Assembly: GCA_037042915.1 (NCBI GenBank)
Contig: CM073200.1
Span: 372,001 to 436,000 of the forward strand
Length of the DNA stretch: 64,000 bases
Origin: Auricularia sp. M13
Lineage: Eukaryota; Basidiomycota; Agaricomycetes; Auriculariales; Auriculariaceae
Direction of reading: 5' to 3'
Part shown: positions 11,198-21,648 of the stretch, one piece after another
Layout of the letters: each line of letters starts with the position of its first letter
How positions within the stretch are numbered: position 1 is the stretch's first letter
Program-made: the position numbers and the translations under genes
The notes under the pieces: generated by a model
What the model saw: the letters and a program-made list of their open reading frames with translations, nothing else
Database searches by the model: none
What the model was told of the DNA's origin: nothing

Positions 11198-14100
11198 TCA
11201 TCCGGTGTACAGGTACCACTTTTCCCTGAGCAATTTGAGAACAGGAAATTCCGGCGCAGCGGTATTTGCCACGGAACGCACCTTGCATCTACAGCATCTT
11301 TGCGTATGGAACGCTTCGGGTCATCCAGCAGCTTGCCGAGCTCACGAATGACGCGCGCTTTCAAAGGGTGCAGAAACTCATATCGCACAATGCCGGGCAG
11401 CGTGCCCAAATAACGAAGTGCGGCCAGTCGCACAGGCTTTGGGCGAATGAGTACACCTATTGCATCTCCCGCGCAGAGGACACTCACCACATCTGTGGCA
11501 TCTCGAGACGCTGCGATCTTCAACATAGTTTCCGCCAGGGTGGTAGCACGCTCCGACAGAACGCCAGACTCAGTCGATTCGTCGAGGGGACTGGCGAGAA
11601 GAGTCTCAATGACGTTCAACCGTAACTTGGAGTCGGGCAGATCCAATCCCCGGATGAGCAAAGGCATCAGCTGCAATGCATATGAGTTAGCTATGGTGGG
11701 AACGGAGGCGAATGAAGAGCACGGACACGCGACATTTCTCCCTTGTAAACAACTTGTGGCATTGTCTTGATCATCGAGGTCAACGCGACCAAGTATGCCG
11801 TGCGATGGGATTGTTCTGAATATCATCGTGTCAGCAAAACGCTCGAGCGCCTTTCCGCCAGAACACACCAGATGCAGATTTTGCACCAGTAAGAATGCGT
11901 GGCAAAATCGCATTGAAGAATCGCTGAGCATGCAAAATCTAGCGTCGCATCCTGGAGTTAGATATCGCAAAAAGTGGTGCTCCAGGGACTGCTTACCCTG
12001 ACAACAGCATGGTTCTTCTTGTTGAGCACGTCGGGCTGCCCACCAACGTTGCCAAGCGCTTTCGCAGCATCCCAGCCAACTTCTGCATCGGTAAACAGCT
12101 CGAAAAGTCGCTCGACGTTGACCATCCCCTGGTCGTGATTCCGGACTATCAAAGCCTTCGTTATCTGTAACGTTTGGATCGTTGTTGAGTTCGTGGCAAC
12201 TGCTTTCCAGTTTGACGCACCCAGGTCCAGGTCGCAACAGCACGCGTCCGCGAGGTTTGTGGTGCAGACGCAGCGACAAATCGTGACCAAATTTCTGACA
12301 GCCGCGACTGCAAGAATCCTTCGAGACCTGCTACTCGTTAAACCATAGTTGAATACGGAGACAGCGCGACTTGCCATCGACGTGTTTGTTGATAATGGAC
12401 GCTAGGACTCTGCACGCGGCCAAGCGCTGAATCTCATCCGCCTCGCTCTCGATGGACCACAAAATCAGTCGTTCCAAGAACGCTGGAAGGTCTTCAGAGG
12501 GTAGTGCAACCTGGAGTTGAATTTCTGAGTCTCCAACCTGTTGGCACGCTGATTGCTAACGCACCTCTGGCCGCAGAGGAATGATCGCAGCTGAAAACAT
12601 GATTACCAGGTCGCGCGATTCCGCGGTCGACGCATCCTACAGTATAATCAGTATTAGCCAGAAATTTCCATGATGTTTCTCACCGCAAATGGCGTCGTCA
12701 AACCAGACGGAAGCCCGAGCTGTTTACCATTCCCACGGATGAACGCATCCCATACTGCAGCTACCAGCGTCCGTTGCCGCCTAAGAACGAGACATTAGCC
12801 CACACCGCGAGTAAAGTAGTAAAACTCACTCGGCCGTTAAAGTCCGCACAACGAGCGTCACGACAGCAGCAGCAGTTTCGAGCATGCGCGTAGTCCACCT
12901 CATCCTCCCATGTGCGGCCGAGAGTGCATAAAGCCGCGGCACGAGGCTGTCGACGTACTTGGGCACGTCAGCGTGGCCCGCGTCGATCTTCGCCTCAACC
13001 ACGGCCTGCAGCGTGGCGAGCATGGACAGCGCATAGAGCACGTCCTCAGCAAGTTCCAGCCGGACGAGCAGCCGCACGACGAGCGTCTCAAAGAGCACGG
13101 GGGCGACGCACAGAGTGCGCAGCGTCGCCAGGGCGCGCGCGGCTTTCGTCCGCGCCGCATCGTCTACCGGCGCGCGGTCGGGCAGGAGCCCGAAGAGCAG
13201 GGGCAGCGTCGTCTCTTCCACATGCTTCGGCCCGATCTTGGCGGTCGCCAGGAAGAGGTCCAGCATCGCAGTCCTAGGCCGAGCTGAGAACACGATACGC
13301 TCGGCCAGTGAGATCCTCACCTGGTTTCGCCTTCAACGCCATCCGAGAGCAGGATTTCGTTCAAGTTATGGACGACGAAGCCGAGCTCCTCGTCGCTCAA
13401 TAGGCCTGGTATCCGTACAATTTGATGCAGGCCGTCGAGCGCGGCGGACGTCGATTCGGGGTTCTTCAGCTCGATCGTAAAGGCGCCCAGCAGCTGGTCT
13501 TTGAATGCCTCCAGCAGTTTTTCGTCGGCGTAGCTCCGCGTCGAACCCTCCGAGTAAAGCTTGCGCACGGTGGCGCAGAGACCGGCGAGGGATGCGAGCA
13601 CTGCTGGGCGATTGGGAGCCTCGTCGGGGCTAAGGAATAAACCCATGAGGTGAGTGATAGACGCAGACACGACGGCGCGGCCGACGGGAACTGTGCAAAA
13701 GTCAAGTTAGTTGACTGAGAGGTTAACAAAAAAAACCATACTGACGGGTCGTTTCGATGAGAGCCGAGAGCGTGAGCGTAGCAGGCGTAGCCTGGTTTTT
13801 CTCGGGCTCTCGCAGAATCCGAAGACACTCGTCAGTGATAGTCCGCGCGATGCCCGTTACAGCGACATCCGGGGCGTCCTGAGAGTATATAGTGCGCACG
13901 AGTGCTTGCGTCGCTTTCAATGCGAGTGATTGGGTCTCAATGTCGATCGGTTGGAAGATCTGCAAGCTTGATATTAGGATCGCCCAAAGGATTGAAACGG
14001 GAGGGCTTACTTCGATTTTGAGGGTGTCCCAGACTTGCTTTGCCACGTCCTGTGCGAGCCGAGGGCCGTACACGGGTAAACAGACAGACATCGTATTCAT

Positions 14101-15298
14101 GGTTTCCCTCTGCAAATCTGTTGAGCGGTAGACAGAACATGGATCATCGCGCTTACCTTCGTAGCAGGAGAGCCAGCGGTCAGCTTTTCAAGGAATAACG
14201 GAATGGCGAGAGGTCCGAAACGTGAGGTGCCGGACAGGCACATGCTGAGGCATTTCAACACGCAGTTATGGGGCACAGCAGGCCAAAAGAATAACGTACC
14301 GTAGTGAAGTTTTCAAATCATCCGCACTGATGGCGTATGGATCGTCAGGCGGGGGAGTAAACGTGATCGGGAAGTAGCAGAACGTTATATCGAAGAGGTT
14401 CTATAATCGTCGAGTCAACGTCAACGTGTTCATCCTGTGCAAAAGGGAACTGCTTACATCTACGTGTCTCTCGATGTCGAATTCTACAAGGATGACGCGC
14501 AGCATGGCAAAGGACAGGATGAGGTTCCGAGGGTCCTTTTCTCCGTCTGCCAAATTTATGTAGCCCGCGAGGAATGCATCTCCCATGCTCTTCAGTGCTA
14601 TGAGATACGTCAGAGTATACCAATTTATACAAAGGGATGCCTCACTGTCTCGATGCTTTGCTATGAACGCGTCCATTATAGAATAAACGATGAAGCGTGC
14701 TGACTGCACGAGAGCTTTCATTTTCACGTGCGCAAATATCCTGCTTGGGGTAAGAAAATGATTCAGTGAGGCCATGAGACGCACGATTTGCAAGTGGGCT
14801 CCACATCGGATGACAGGAAGGTAGGGAGGGCAGTGAGCTTGAGAATGCCATCCAAAGCTGGGATCATCGTCTCCGTGTCTTCGAGCTTCTGCACGAAGAA
14901 AGCAAGCATCGTCCGAGCTGTTGTTCACGTGATATTGAGACGAGCATACCGCCAAAAGGAACTGAACGCACTTGCATGCCTGTTCATCTGAGCCGGTGGC
15001 AGACGGCCGACGATGGACGCCAGGAGCTTCACACCTGGCCATATGATGAGCGTGGGACGCGTTAAACACCATAAAGGCGTGCCTTTGCCGCGCAGAGAGT
15101 CGTCTTCTGAAGTAAGGAAGCTGCCTAAAGCCTTGACCACGTCGAGGAGCGTGGTCGACGCGTTGGTAATCGCTGTAAGGAAATCTGAATACCAAGCGCG
15201 ACGGTCCCAGGGCATATCCCACCGTTGACAAGCGCATCCAGGTCGCCCTCATCGCCCGCCGCGATGTAGGCTTGCACGCGCAGCTCGGTTTCAGACAT
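11198..15298 (-). CDS. MMS19: MMS19, cytosolic iron-sulfur protein assembly targeting factor
   Basis: HEAT-repeat scaffold of the CIA targeting complex. It hands 4Fe-4S clusters to DNA polymerases, helicases such as XPD/Rad3 and other nuclear enzymes; its loss gives DNA-repair and transcription defects. The ATG at 15298 opens MSETELRVQAYIAAGDEGDL. After the first intron comes TLLDVVKALGSFLTSEDDSL, the conserved N-terminal block of MMS19. Further blocks include FFVQKLEDTETMIPALDGI near 14.9 kb. The C-terminus reads LPGIVRYEFLHPLKARVIRE and LDDPKRSIRKDAVDA. A final intron joins this to a tiny last exon ending EKWYLYTG, stop at 11200-11198. Many introns interrupt the gene and I have not placed every border. 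The start codon overlaps the first possible ATG of the divergent NDUFAF7 gene. Confidence 0.88.
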
Positions 15299-15356
15299 GG
15301 CGTCCGGCAAGAGCGTTCGGATCGGATACTCCGACCGTGACGCTCAGCTCTTGAGC
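15299..15356. promoter_or_regulatory. Very short divergent promoter, MMS19 / NDUFAF7
   Basis: Only 58 bases separate the MMS19 ATG (minus strand, 15298) from the preferred NDUFAF7 ATG (plus strand, 15357). An earlier plus-strand ATG at 15297 overlaps the MMS19 ATG. The 5' UTRs must therefore overlap the opposite coding region or be very short. Confidence 0.5.
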
Positions 15357-16969
15357 ATGACCTCCATGCTCAGAGCCGCACGGACGCGCGCCTGGACCGC
15401 CGTTCGTGGCCTCAAGACCTCCGTACGAATATCTAGCGGCGGCAAACGCGTGGCGGACAGGCTCTTCGACGACGACGTCGCGGACGACGAGCTTGCAGCG
15501 CTCCCGCTCGTCACCGCCGCCGACCTCGCGCGCGAGCCCGCGCTGCCGACCGGCGTCCGCATGCTCGCGCGCGACTTCATCGACAACTCGCTGTACAACC
15601 CCCATTATGGCTATTTCGCGAAGCGCGCCGTCATCTTCACCACCGGCGACGACGCGAGCACCGGCTTCGACTTTGGCAGCATAAAGAACGCGCTGCGGTT
15701 CGATGGTGCCGTTGCGCAGCGCTATGCGGACTATGGCGAGGACCCCAGCACGGGACCTGGGCGGCAGATCTGGCACACGCCCACGGAGCTGTTCAAGGTG
15801 CGCGTCTCGAGCTCGCTTCGAACAACCTATTGACCATGGTCTCAGCCGTGGTACGGCCAGGCTATTGCGCAGTGTCTGGTCTCCGAATATCTCCTCAAGT
15901 ATTTTCCTTACGAGGACTTTATTGTGTACGAGGTCGGCGCTGGGAACGGCACCCTCGCGGTCAACATTCTCGACTATTTGCGCGACAGCCACCCCGATGT
16001 CTACGAGCGCACACGCTACCGTATTATTGAGATAAGCGCAGGGCTTGCGGAGAACCAGCGGCGCGCGTTGAGACACCATCCCTGTGCGGAGGTTATCAAC
16101 AAGAGCGTGTTCGAATGGTCGGAACGCGAGTGGGGGCCGTGTTTCTTCCTCGCGCTGGAAGTCATCGTGCGTCCACGGGCTGTCGAATATTATGTACTGA
16201 TGATGTCCAGGATAATTTCCCACACGACATAGTTCGCTACCATCGAGAAACAGGGCGCCCGTACCAAACGCTCGTCGCGATCGACAACAGCGGGCAGTTT
16301 CATGAACTCTTCCAGCCCGTGCACGACCCCCTCATCTCCTCCTACCTCACCATTCGCAACGCCACGACGCAACCTCGGCCATTCTCGTCACCCTGGTATC
16401 GTCTTCGCGCCGCGCTCCCATTCTCCGCGAACCTCTCCCCGCCGCACTTCGTGCCCACGCGTATGTACGATCTCCTCTCGCGCCTGCGCAATTTCTTCCC
16501 GCGGCACCGTCTCCTCCTCTCCGATTTCTCCTCCCTACCCGAGGCGATACCGGGACACGACGCGCCGGTGGTGCAGACGCGGTACCGCGGGCAGATGATC
16601 CCGGTGACGACGTACCTCGTCGCGCCGGGCTTCTTCGACATCTTCTTCCCGACGGACTTCGCGCTCCTGCGCGACGTCTACGAGCGCGTCATGGTGCAGG
16701 CGCACTCCGCCGACGGCGGGCGCGCGTCGCCGCTCACCGGCACCGCGACGAGCGTCGAGCTCGGCGCGCAGTACTTCTTCTTCCGCGGCCGCCGCGCGCC
16801 CGTCGACGGCGTCTACTCCGCCAGCGGCCTCCCCGTCGGCCCGCGCTTCTCCAGCGTGTTCACCCACAAGGAGTTCATGCAGACCTACGCGGACTTGAGC
16901 AGGACGCGCTTGCGCAGCGGGGAGAACCCCATGCTCGATCTGTACCAGAATGTCAAATTCTTGTTTTGA
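15357..16969 (+). CDS. NDUFAF7: NDUFAF7-type mitochondrial protein arginine methyltransferase
   Basis: SAM-dependent methyltransferase that modifies an arginine of the NDUFS2 subunit during early assembly of respiratory complex I. I chose the ATG at 15357 because it begins a mitochondrial presequence, MTSMLRAARTRAWTAVRGLK, rich in Arg and free of acidic residues; an ATG at 15297 is in frame but adds nothing typical. Three exons, 15357-15797, 15846-16166 and 16211-16969, give 506 residues. Motifs: LARDFIDNSLYNPHYGYF near the N-terminus, the SAM motif VYEVGAGNGTLAVNI, then RYRIIEISAGLAENQ, NFPHDIVRY and the C-terminal VELGAQYFF. Length and order fit the family (formerly DUF185). Both introns are short (48 and 44 nt) and phase 0. 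Confidence 0.9.
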
Positions 16970-17353
16970 GCGGCACATCTGGCCGGTGAAGCCCCACTGG
17001 CGGGCGTATCTGCCCAAGACGCGTCAAGAGTCCCACTGCAAATTGCAGCCTTCGAGTGACGGTCCCTAGAGTCGATGGTGACCCAATACGACACGTAGGC
17101 GCACCAGCAGAGAGTAGGTTATTTTCAACGACGCGCAAGTGGGAGAACGGCGCGCTGGCCGTCAGCGACATCATTCGAGCCGAAGACAAGGCGATGAGCA
17201 ACACATTCAAAAAAAGTGCCGGAATGATGAAGGAGCAGTTAGAGCAGCCTCCACCTCCCGAGAAATAAAATTGACCCAGTGTGAAGTCCCAGGAATTGTA
17301 TCAGACTATTATGGATACAGCTAGGCATCGATACATCTTACAAGGAAGAGTGT
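16970..17353. other. Convergent 3' region of NDUFAF7 and NBP35
   Basis: Tail-to-tail spacer of about 380 bases, presumably two 3' UTRs. An open frame at 17056-17268 (+) ends in EQPPPPEK but has no match that I recognise and no supporting context. Confidence 0.5.
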
Positions 17354-18420
17354 TCATTCCTTGTCAACCAGCGATTTTATTCCTGCACACAGGTCAGAAC
17401 AGAATCAACTTCGGGTAGACAACACAACGTACTCGAGATGATCTCGACAAAGGCTTTGCTGGCCGGGCTATCGGGGTACTCGTCCAGGAAGTTCTCGCCA
17501 TAATCGGCACAGCGGCCGATGCGGGGGTCCAGGGGCACACGGCCCAGGAGGGGCACACCCGTCTCCTCGGCGAGGCGCGCGGCGCCGCCGGTGGTGGGCT
17601 TGAAGATGACGCTCTCGCCTTTGCAGCTCGGGCAGACGAAGCCGGCCATGTTCTCGACGATGCCGAGCATGCGCACGCCGACCTTCCTGCAGAAGTCGAT
17701 CTCGCGCCGCACGTCCTGCAGCGCGACCTCCTGCGGCGTCGTGACGAGCACGGCGCCGTCGATTCCGGCGTCCTTGAGCAGCGAGACGACGGAGAGGTGC
17801 TCGTCGCTCGTGCCGGGCGGCGTGTCGACGAGCAGGTAGTCCAGGTCGCCCCAGTCGACGTCCTTGAGGAACTGCGCGACCAACCCATTCTTGCGCGGCC
17901 CGCGCCACATGACGGCGTCGCTGGGCGACGCGAGCATGCACCCGACGGAGATGGCGCACAAGTTGTCGGTGACGGCGATGGGCGACCAGCCGGCGCCGCT
18001 CGCGTGCACGGTCTCGCGCTGGATGCCGAGCATCGTGGGCATCGACGGCCCGCAGATGTCGATGTCCATGATGCCCGCCTGGACGTCCGCGTCGCCCGCG
18101 AGCGCCCAGCCGAGCTGCGCGGTGAACGTGCTCTTGCCGACGCCGCCCTTGCCGCTCAGCACGAGGATCTTGTGCCGCACGCTCGCCATCCGCGCCGAGA
18201 CCAGGGGTATCGCCGGGTCGGGCCCCTTGGGCGCCGTCGCGCATATTTGCTGGTTCGGGCAGCCCGCGCAGGCGTCTGCTTTGCCTGCTTGCTCGGATTC
18301 GGTGCCCTGCTGCGAGTTAGCACGAGGGCGCGTGCGGTGATATAAGTTGCTCACTGGACAGTGTTCGGGCGCGTTGGATGGGACGAGCTTCGTTGCCTCT
18401 GGGGGATGTATTGCGATCAT
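17354..18420 (-). CDS. NBP35: NBP35, cytosolic iron-sulfur cluster scaffold P-loop NTPase
   Basis: Early-acting CIA scaffold that, usually with Cfd1, assembles a 4Fe-4S cluster for transfer to apoproteins. Three exons, 18420-18355, 18306-17433 and 17382-17354, give 322 residues. The ATG at 18420 begins [20 protein letters not shown]. The four N-terminal cluster cysteines are present (EHCP, then [12 protein letters not shown]), followed by Walker [12 protein letters not shown], switch [25 protein letters not shown], and the C-terminal bridging CPSC. The first intron splits the EHCP/GTESEQ junction. The last intron is followed by a 29-nt exon encoding RIKSLVDKE. An in-frame upstream ATG would add 26 non-conserved residues. 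It lies 2 kb from MMS19, which acts late in the same pathway. Confidence 0.95.
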
Positions 18421-18766
18421 GGTGGTGGTAGAAAGCAGACTGACCAAGCGCGTTTCGGCTCTGAGCCGATGCACGCCGCTCATATCAAGGGTCCCCATTT
18501 ACGAACCACGACAATCTCACAAAAATCTTGAATCACCAGCTGCAGACGGCTCAGAGTCTAGTTTCAAGCCAGAGAATGAGCCTGACAATCTCAAGACGGC
18601 GACTCTGGGCGCGTTTTGCGCAATAGGTATTTCATATTCGGGCATTGTCTCACAGGACGACTGGATGTTGTGGCAAGACTCTCAGGCATGCTGACATTAT
18701 ATTCCGTAATGGAGCATGAATGGTAGGAAGGACATGCAGCAATGCGCGACAGCAAGGCGGACAAGT

Positions 18767-19169
18767 TTAGTCGAAGAGACCGAAGCCCATGTCGTCGTCG
18801 GACTCCTCCTGCAATAAAAATCTGGTCAACGAAATCCAACATCCAAAACAGCATAGCGAGCAGACGGACCTTCTCCTCCTCCTTCTTCTCTTCCTTCTTC
18901 TCCTCGGCCGGCGCAGCACCGCCAGCAGCAGCGGCAGCACCCGACGAGGCAGCGGCGCCGCCGCCACCAGACGGGACGGAGGCGAGCTTCGACGAGCCCT
19001 CAGCGATGAGGGCGTTGATGTCCTTGCCGTCGAGCTCGGAGATGAGCTTCTCGAGGCGGTCCTCGTCGGCCTCGATGCCGACGGCGCCGAGGACCTTCTT
19101 GATGTCCGCGGCCGACGGGGACGCGGTGCCGCCGATCTGGAGGAGGAGGTATGCAGCAAGATGACGCAT
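18767..19169 (-). CDS. RPP2: 60S acidic ribosomal protein P2
   Basis: Stalk protein of the large ribosomal subunit that recruits translation GTPases. Two exons, 19169-18870 and 18808-18767, give 113 residues. The start [20 protein letters not shown] and [20 protein letters not shown] are typical of P2. An Ala/Gly hinge and an acidic Lys/Glu run come next. The intron (60 nt) sits just before the universal C-terminus [12 protein letters not shown]. It shares its upstream region with the divergent RPS15 gene. Confidence 0.96.
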
Positions 19170-19551
19170 CTACCGCGGCCGTCAGCGTTCTGCGCGCGAC
19201 GCCAGGCAAGAAATGATTAAAGCGCACTTTGACTGGGTGTTTTTGGGGACTAGGTTTTTACGTGAAGTCTGGGCAGCCTCAAATCACTGGGCGCCGCTGT
19301 TCAGTACGACGAGCAAAGACAGGGCGCTGACGAACGTTTAATCCCTAGGGACGACTTGACGGTCTGGCAGGCAAGGAGGAGGAAGGGCTGGAGAAACGGC
19401 GCAAAGGGAATTGCCGCGCTCTTGACCGGCCGCGCGCAAACTTTGTTTTTCTGCTGTACAATCTACGGAACGCGGCGGAGCCCCAAGTTACGCTTTACTT
19501 CCGTCCTCCTCCCTTCCCGCCCGCCCTCCTCAAGACCCGCCACCGCCCAAA
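19170..19551. promoter_or_regulatory. Shared divergent promoter of RPP2 and RPS15
   Basis: About 380 bases between two ribosomal protein genes transcribed away from each other. On the RPS15 side a pyrimidine-rich run lies at about 19500-19531, just ahead of the ATG, as is common in fungal ribosomal protein leaders. I could not identify a specific factor site. Confidence 0.55.
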
Positions 19552-20232
19552 ATGGTGCGCTCGACGTCTGGGCGCCTTGAGTTTGGGACTACGCTGACCG
19601 TTGACTACCATGCAGGCTGACGCTGATATCACGGACCCCGCTGTGGCTGCTGAGCTCAAGAAGAAGCGCACGTTCCGCACCTTCTCGTACCGCGGCATCG
19701 AGCTCGACAAGCTGCTCGACCTCTCCAACGAAGATGTGCGTGTTCAGTCCCTCCCGCGGGCATCATATATTATTTCCTTCATTCCCCTGCCTTTTTGTCA
19801 GCTATTATATATTCCAGCCATGCTGACACCCACTCCCACAGTTCGTCGAACTCGTCCACGCCCGCGCGCGCAGGCGGTTCCAGCGCGGGCTGAAGCGCAA
19901 GCCCATGGGCCTGATCAAGAAGCTGCGCAAGGCGAAGAAGGAGGCGCCGCCGAACGAGAAGCCCGCCGTGGTCAAGACGCACCTGCGCGACATGATCATC
20001 GTGCCCGAGATGATCGGCTCCGTCGTCGGCATCTACAACGGCAAGGTCTTCAACTCGGTCGAGATCAAGCCCGAGATGACCGGCCACTACCTCGCCGAAT
20101 TCTCCATCTCCTACAAGCCCGTCAAGCACGGTCGCCCGGGTATCGGCGCCACACACTGTCAGTCCTCTGCTTTCCCCTCCATGCTCCTTACTTACCTGAT
20201 GAACAGCGTCGCGTTTCATTCCTCTCAAGTAA
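19552..20232 (+). CDS. RPS15: 40S ribosomal protein S15 (uS19)
   Basis: Small-subunit head protein near the A site. Four exons, 19552-19554, 19616-19735, 19842-20157 and 20207-20232, total 154 residues with consistent phases. Exon 1 is the ATG alone; the first intron starts directly after it (GTGCGC...ATGCAG). The product reads [20 protein letters not shown], then [54 protein letters not shown], and ends SSRFIPLK. This is the full-length family pattern. Confidence 0.95.
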
Positions 20233-20989
20233 ACCACCCGCTTTGCTTGTTGCATCCCTCGCGCCTTCCTCCCTTGCATGCCTTCCATCAAAAATATATG
20301 TCGCTAGGTTGTATGAGAGCAATCGTAACGCACGCACGACACCCGGAAGTTGAGCACTGTGGTTGAACGACTGCTTTGGCTGTTTGACAAGAGGCCCTGA
20401 GGGCAAATGAACTCTATTTCACATCGTCGTTCGTCGAATAACGTGAAGTAAGTAGCCTTAGCCTACTCTCCTCCGGGGTGCCTGCGCGCCGTTCCTTCTC
20501 GCCAAATTCGGTGTCTGTGGTCCAGTCGCATCGAGCCGAGAGTTGTTTCCGCTGCGTACATGTCCTCTTGAACAGCAGACTCTAACTTACTCGTGACGAG
20601 TCTTGCGCAACAGTGCAAGCCGAGGATGGTCCCGCGCACAACGGCTCGACCGCGCCGACGTCTGAGCGAACAGTGGCGTCAGAGGTCAGGCCTTCAGGCA
20701 TTGAAGCAAGTTCTCAATCTCCTGTGTGCGAAGTTCATTGCTTCCTTTGTCGTCTCGCCTCAGCGTTGCCCTCAGCACGCGCCGACTTCACTTGAGCTTG
20801 TTTCATTTCGAACTATGAGTATGTAGCTCAGCCCGCTCACGCCGCTCAGAGTCAGATCGTCACCGCACGGAAACGCCAAATTCATTCCCGAAATGGCTTA
20901 CATCGAGGACTTGAAGGATGGTTCATCCAGCACCGGAAGACAACTTGGGATGAGGTTTTAAGACTACGGCCACGAAGTGCGCGGCGGCG
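20233..20989. other. Intergenic stretch, nothing supported
   Basis: 3' flank of RPS15 followed by sequence without recognisable coding, tRNA or repeat content. Short frames at 20593-20826 are unsupported. Confidence 0.5.
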
Positions 20990-21545
20990 CCGCTGTCGCG
21001 CGCAGCCCCAGAGAGGATGGCGGTCGTCTACCGGTCGCCCGTGCCCCTTTTGCCAGAGCCGCCGCGGCCGCAGTACAAGGAGCGCGAGACGATCGCGGCT
21101 ACGGAGTCGGACCCGCCGACCGCGCCCTACGCAGGTGCCACGTGAGGCGCTTGTCGCAGCACGTCGTGCAGCAGCACGAGTTCCCGTACGCAGAAAGGGC
21201 GGGCATTCCGTCAAGCCCAGCCGCAGGGGAGCGCGCGGAGCCTATATTGCCCACGCTGGTGGCCATGTCCATCAAGGAGTGCGCGACGGCAGCCGAGCTT
21301 GCCAACATCCGTCTGGCATCACGAAGGAGCAGACAGCCGGCGCACCTCTGTGCCAAATCCCGCTGGAGTTCAGGACGAAGGCTGACCGCGAGCACGAGGC
21401 CAAGGAGAAGGTCGCGGCAGTCGCTACCCAGAGACTAGGATAGAGATAAAAGCGTCTCGCCCGTTGACGGGCAGAGGGCTGCGCAGGCGTCCGAATTGGC
21501 GGTCAAGGATACCACGCAGGCTCTGGCGCAAGGATGTGACTTATA
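20990..21545 (+). pseudogene. Decayed fragment of the MAP kinase C-terminal tail (copy 1)
   Basis: Reading across three frames recovers the C-terminal extension of the kinase at 50989-53501. At about 21015-21090 comes MAVVYRSPVPLLPEP (parent TAVVHESPVQLPPDS), then VVQQHEFPYAE (parent AVQQYEFPSTE), ILPTLVAMSIKECATAAELA (parent MLRTLSTVSVKERGTAAALA), IPLEFRTKADREHEAKEK, and near 21465 PVDGQRAAQASELA (parent PVDGQKAAQTAGLA). Frameshifts and stops break it and the kinase domain is absent. It lies tail to tail with the type I gene at 21649-25023, as the real kinase does with a type I copy at 47.5-50.8 kb. Confidence 0.85.
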
Positions 21546-21648
21546 TGCGCTTAAACATGCAGTCAAGTTTCCGTATCTTCAGACGGGTAGGAACGAGTGG
21601 TCCGTCGATTCTCCTTGCACGATCTCGATTAAAACTTGTACAGGATAT

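Noticed and set aside
17056-17268. 70-codon frame ending EQPPPPEK
   Set aside because: No homology recognised and it sits in a convergent 3' spacer; not enough to call a gene.
17468-18345. Long frames on both strands across NBP35
   Set aside because: Shadows of the NBP35 coding region, which has all expected motifs.
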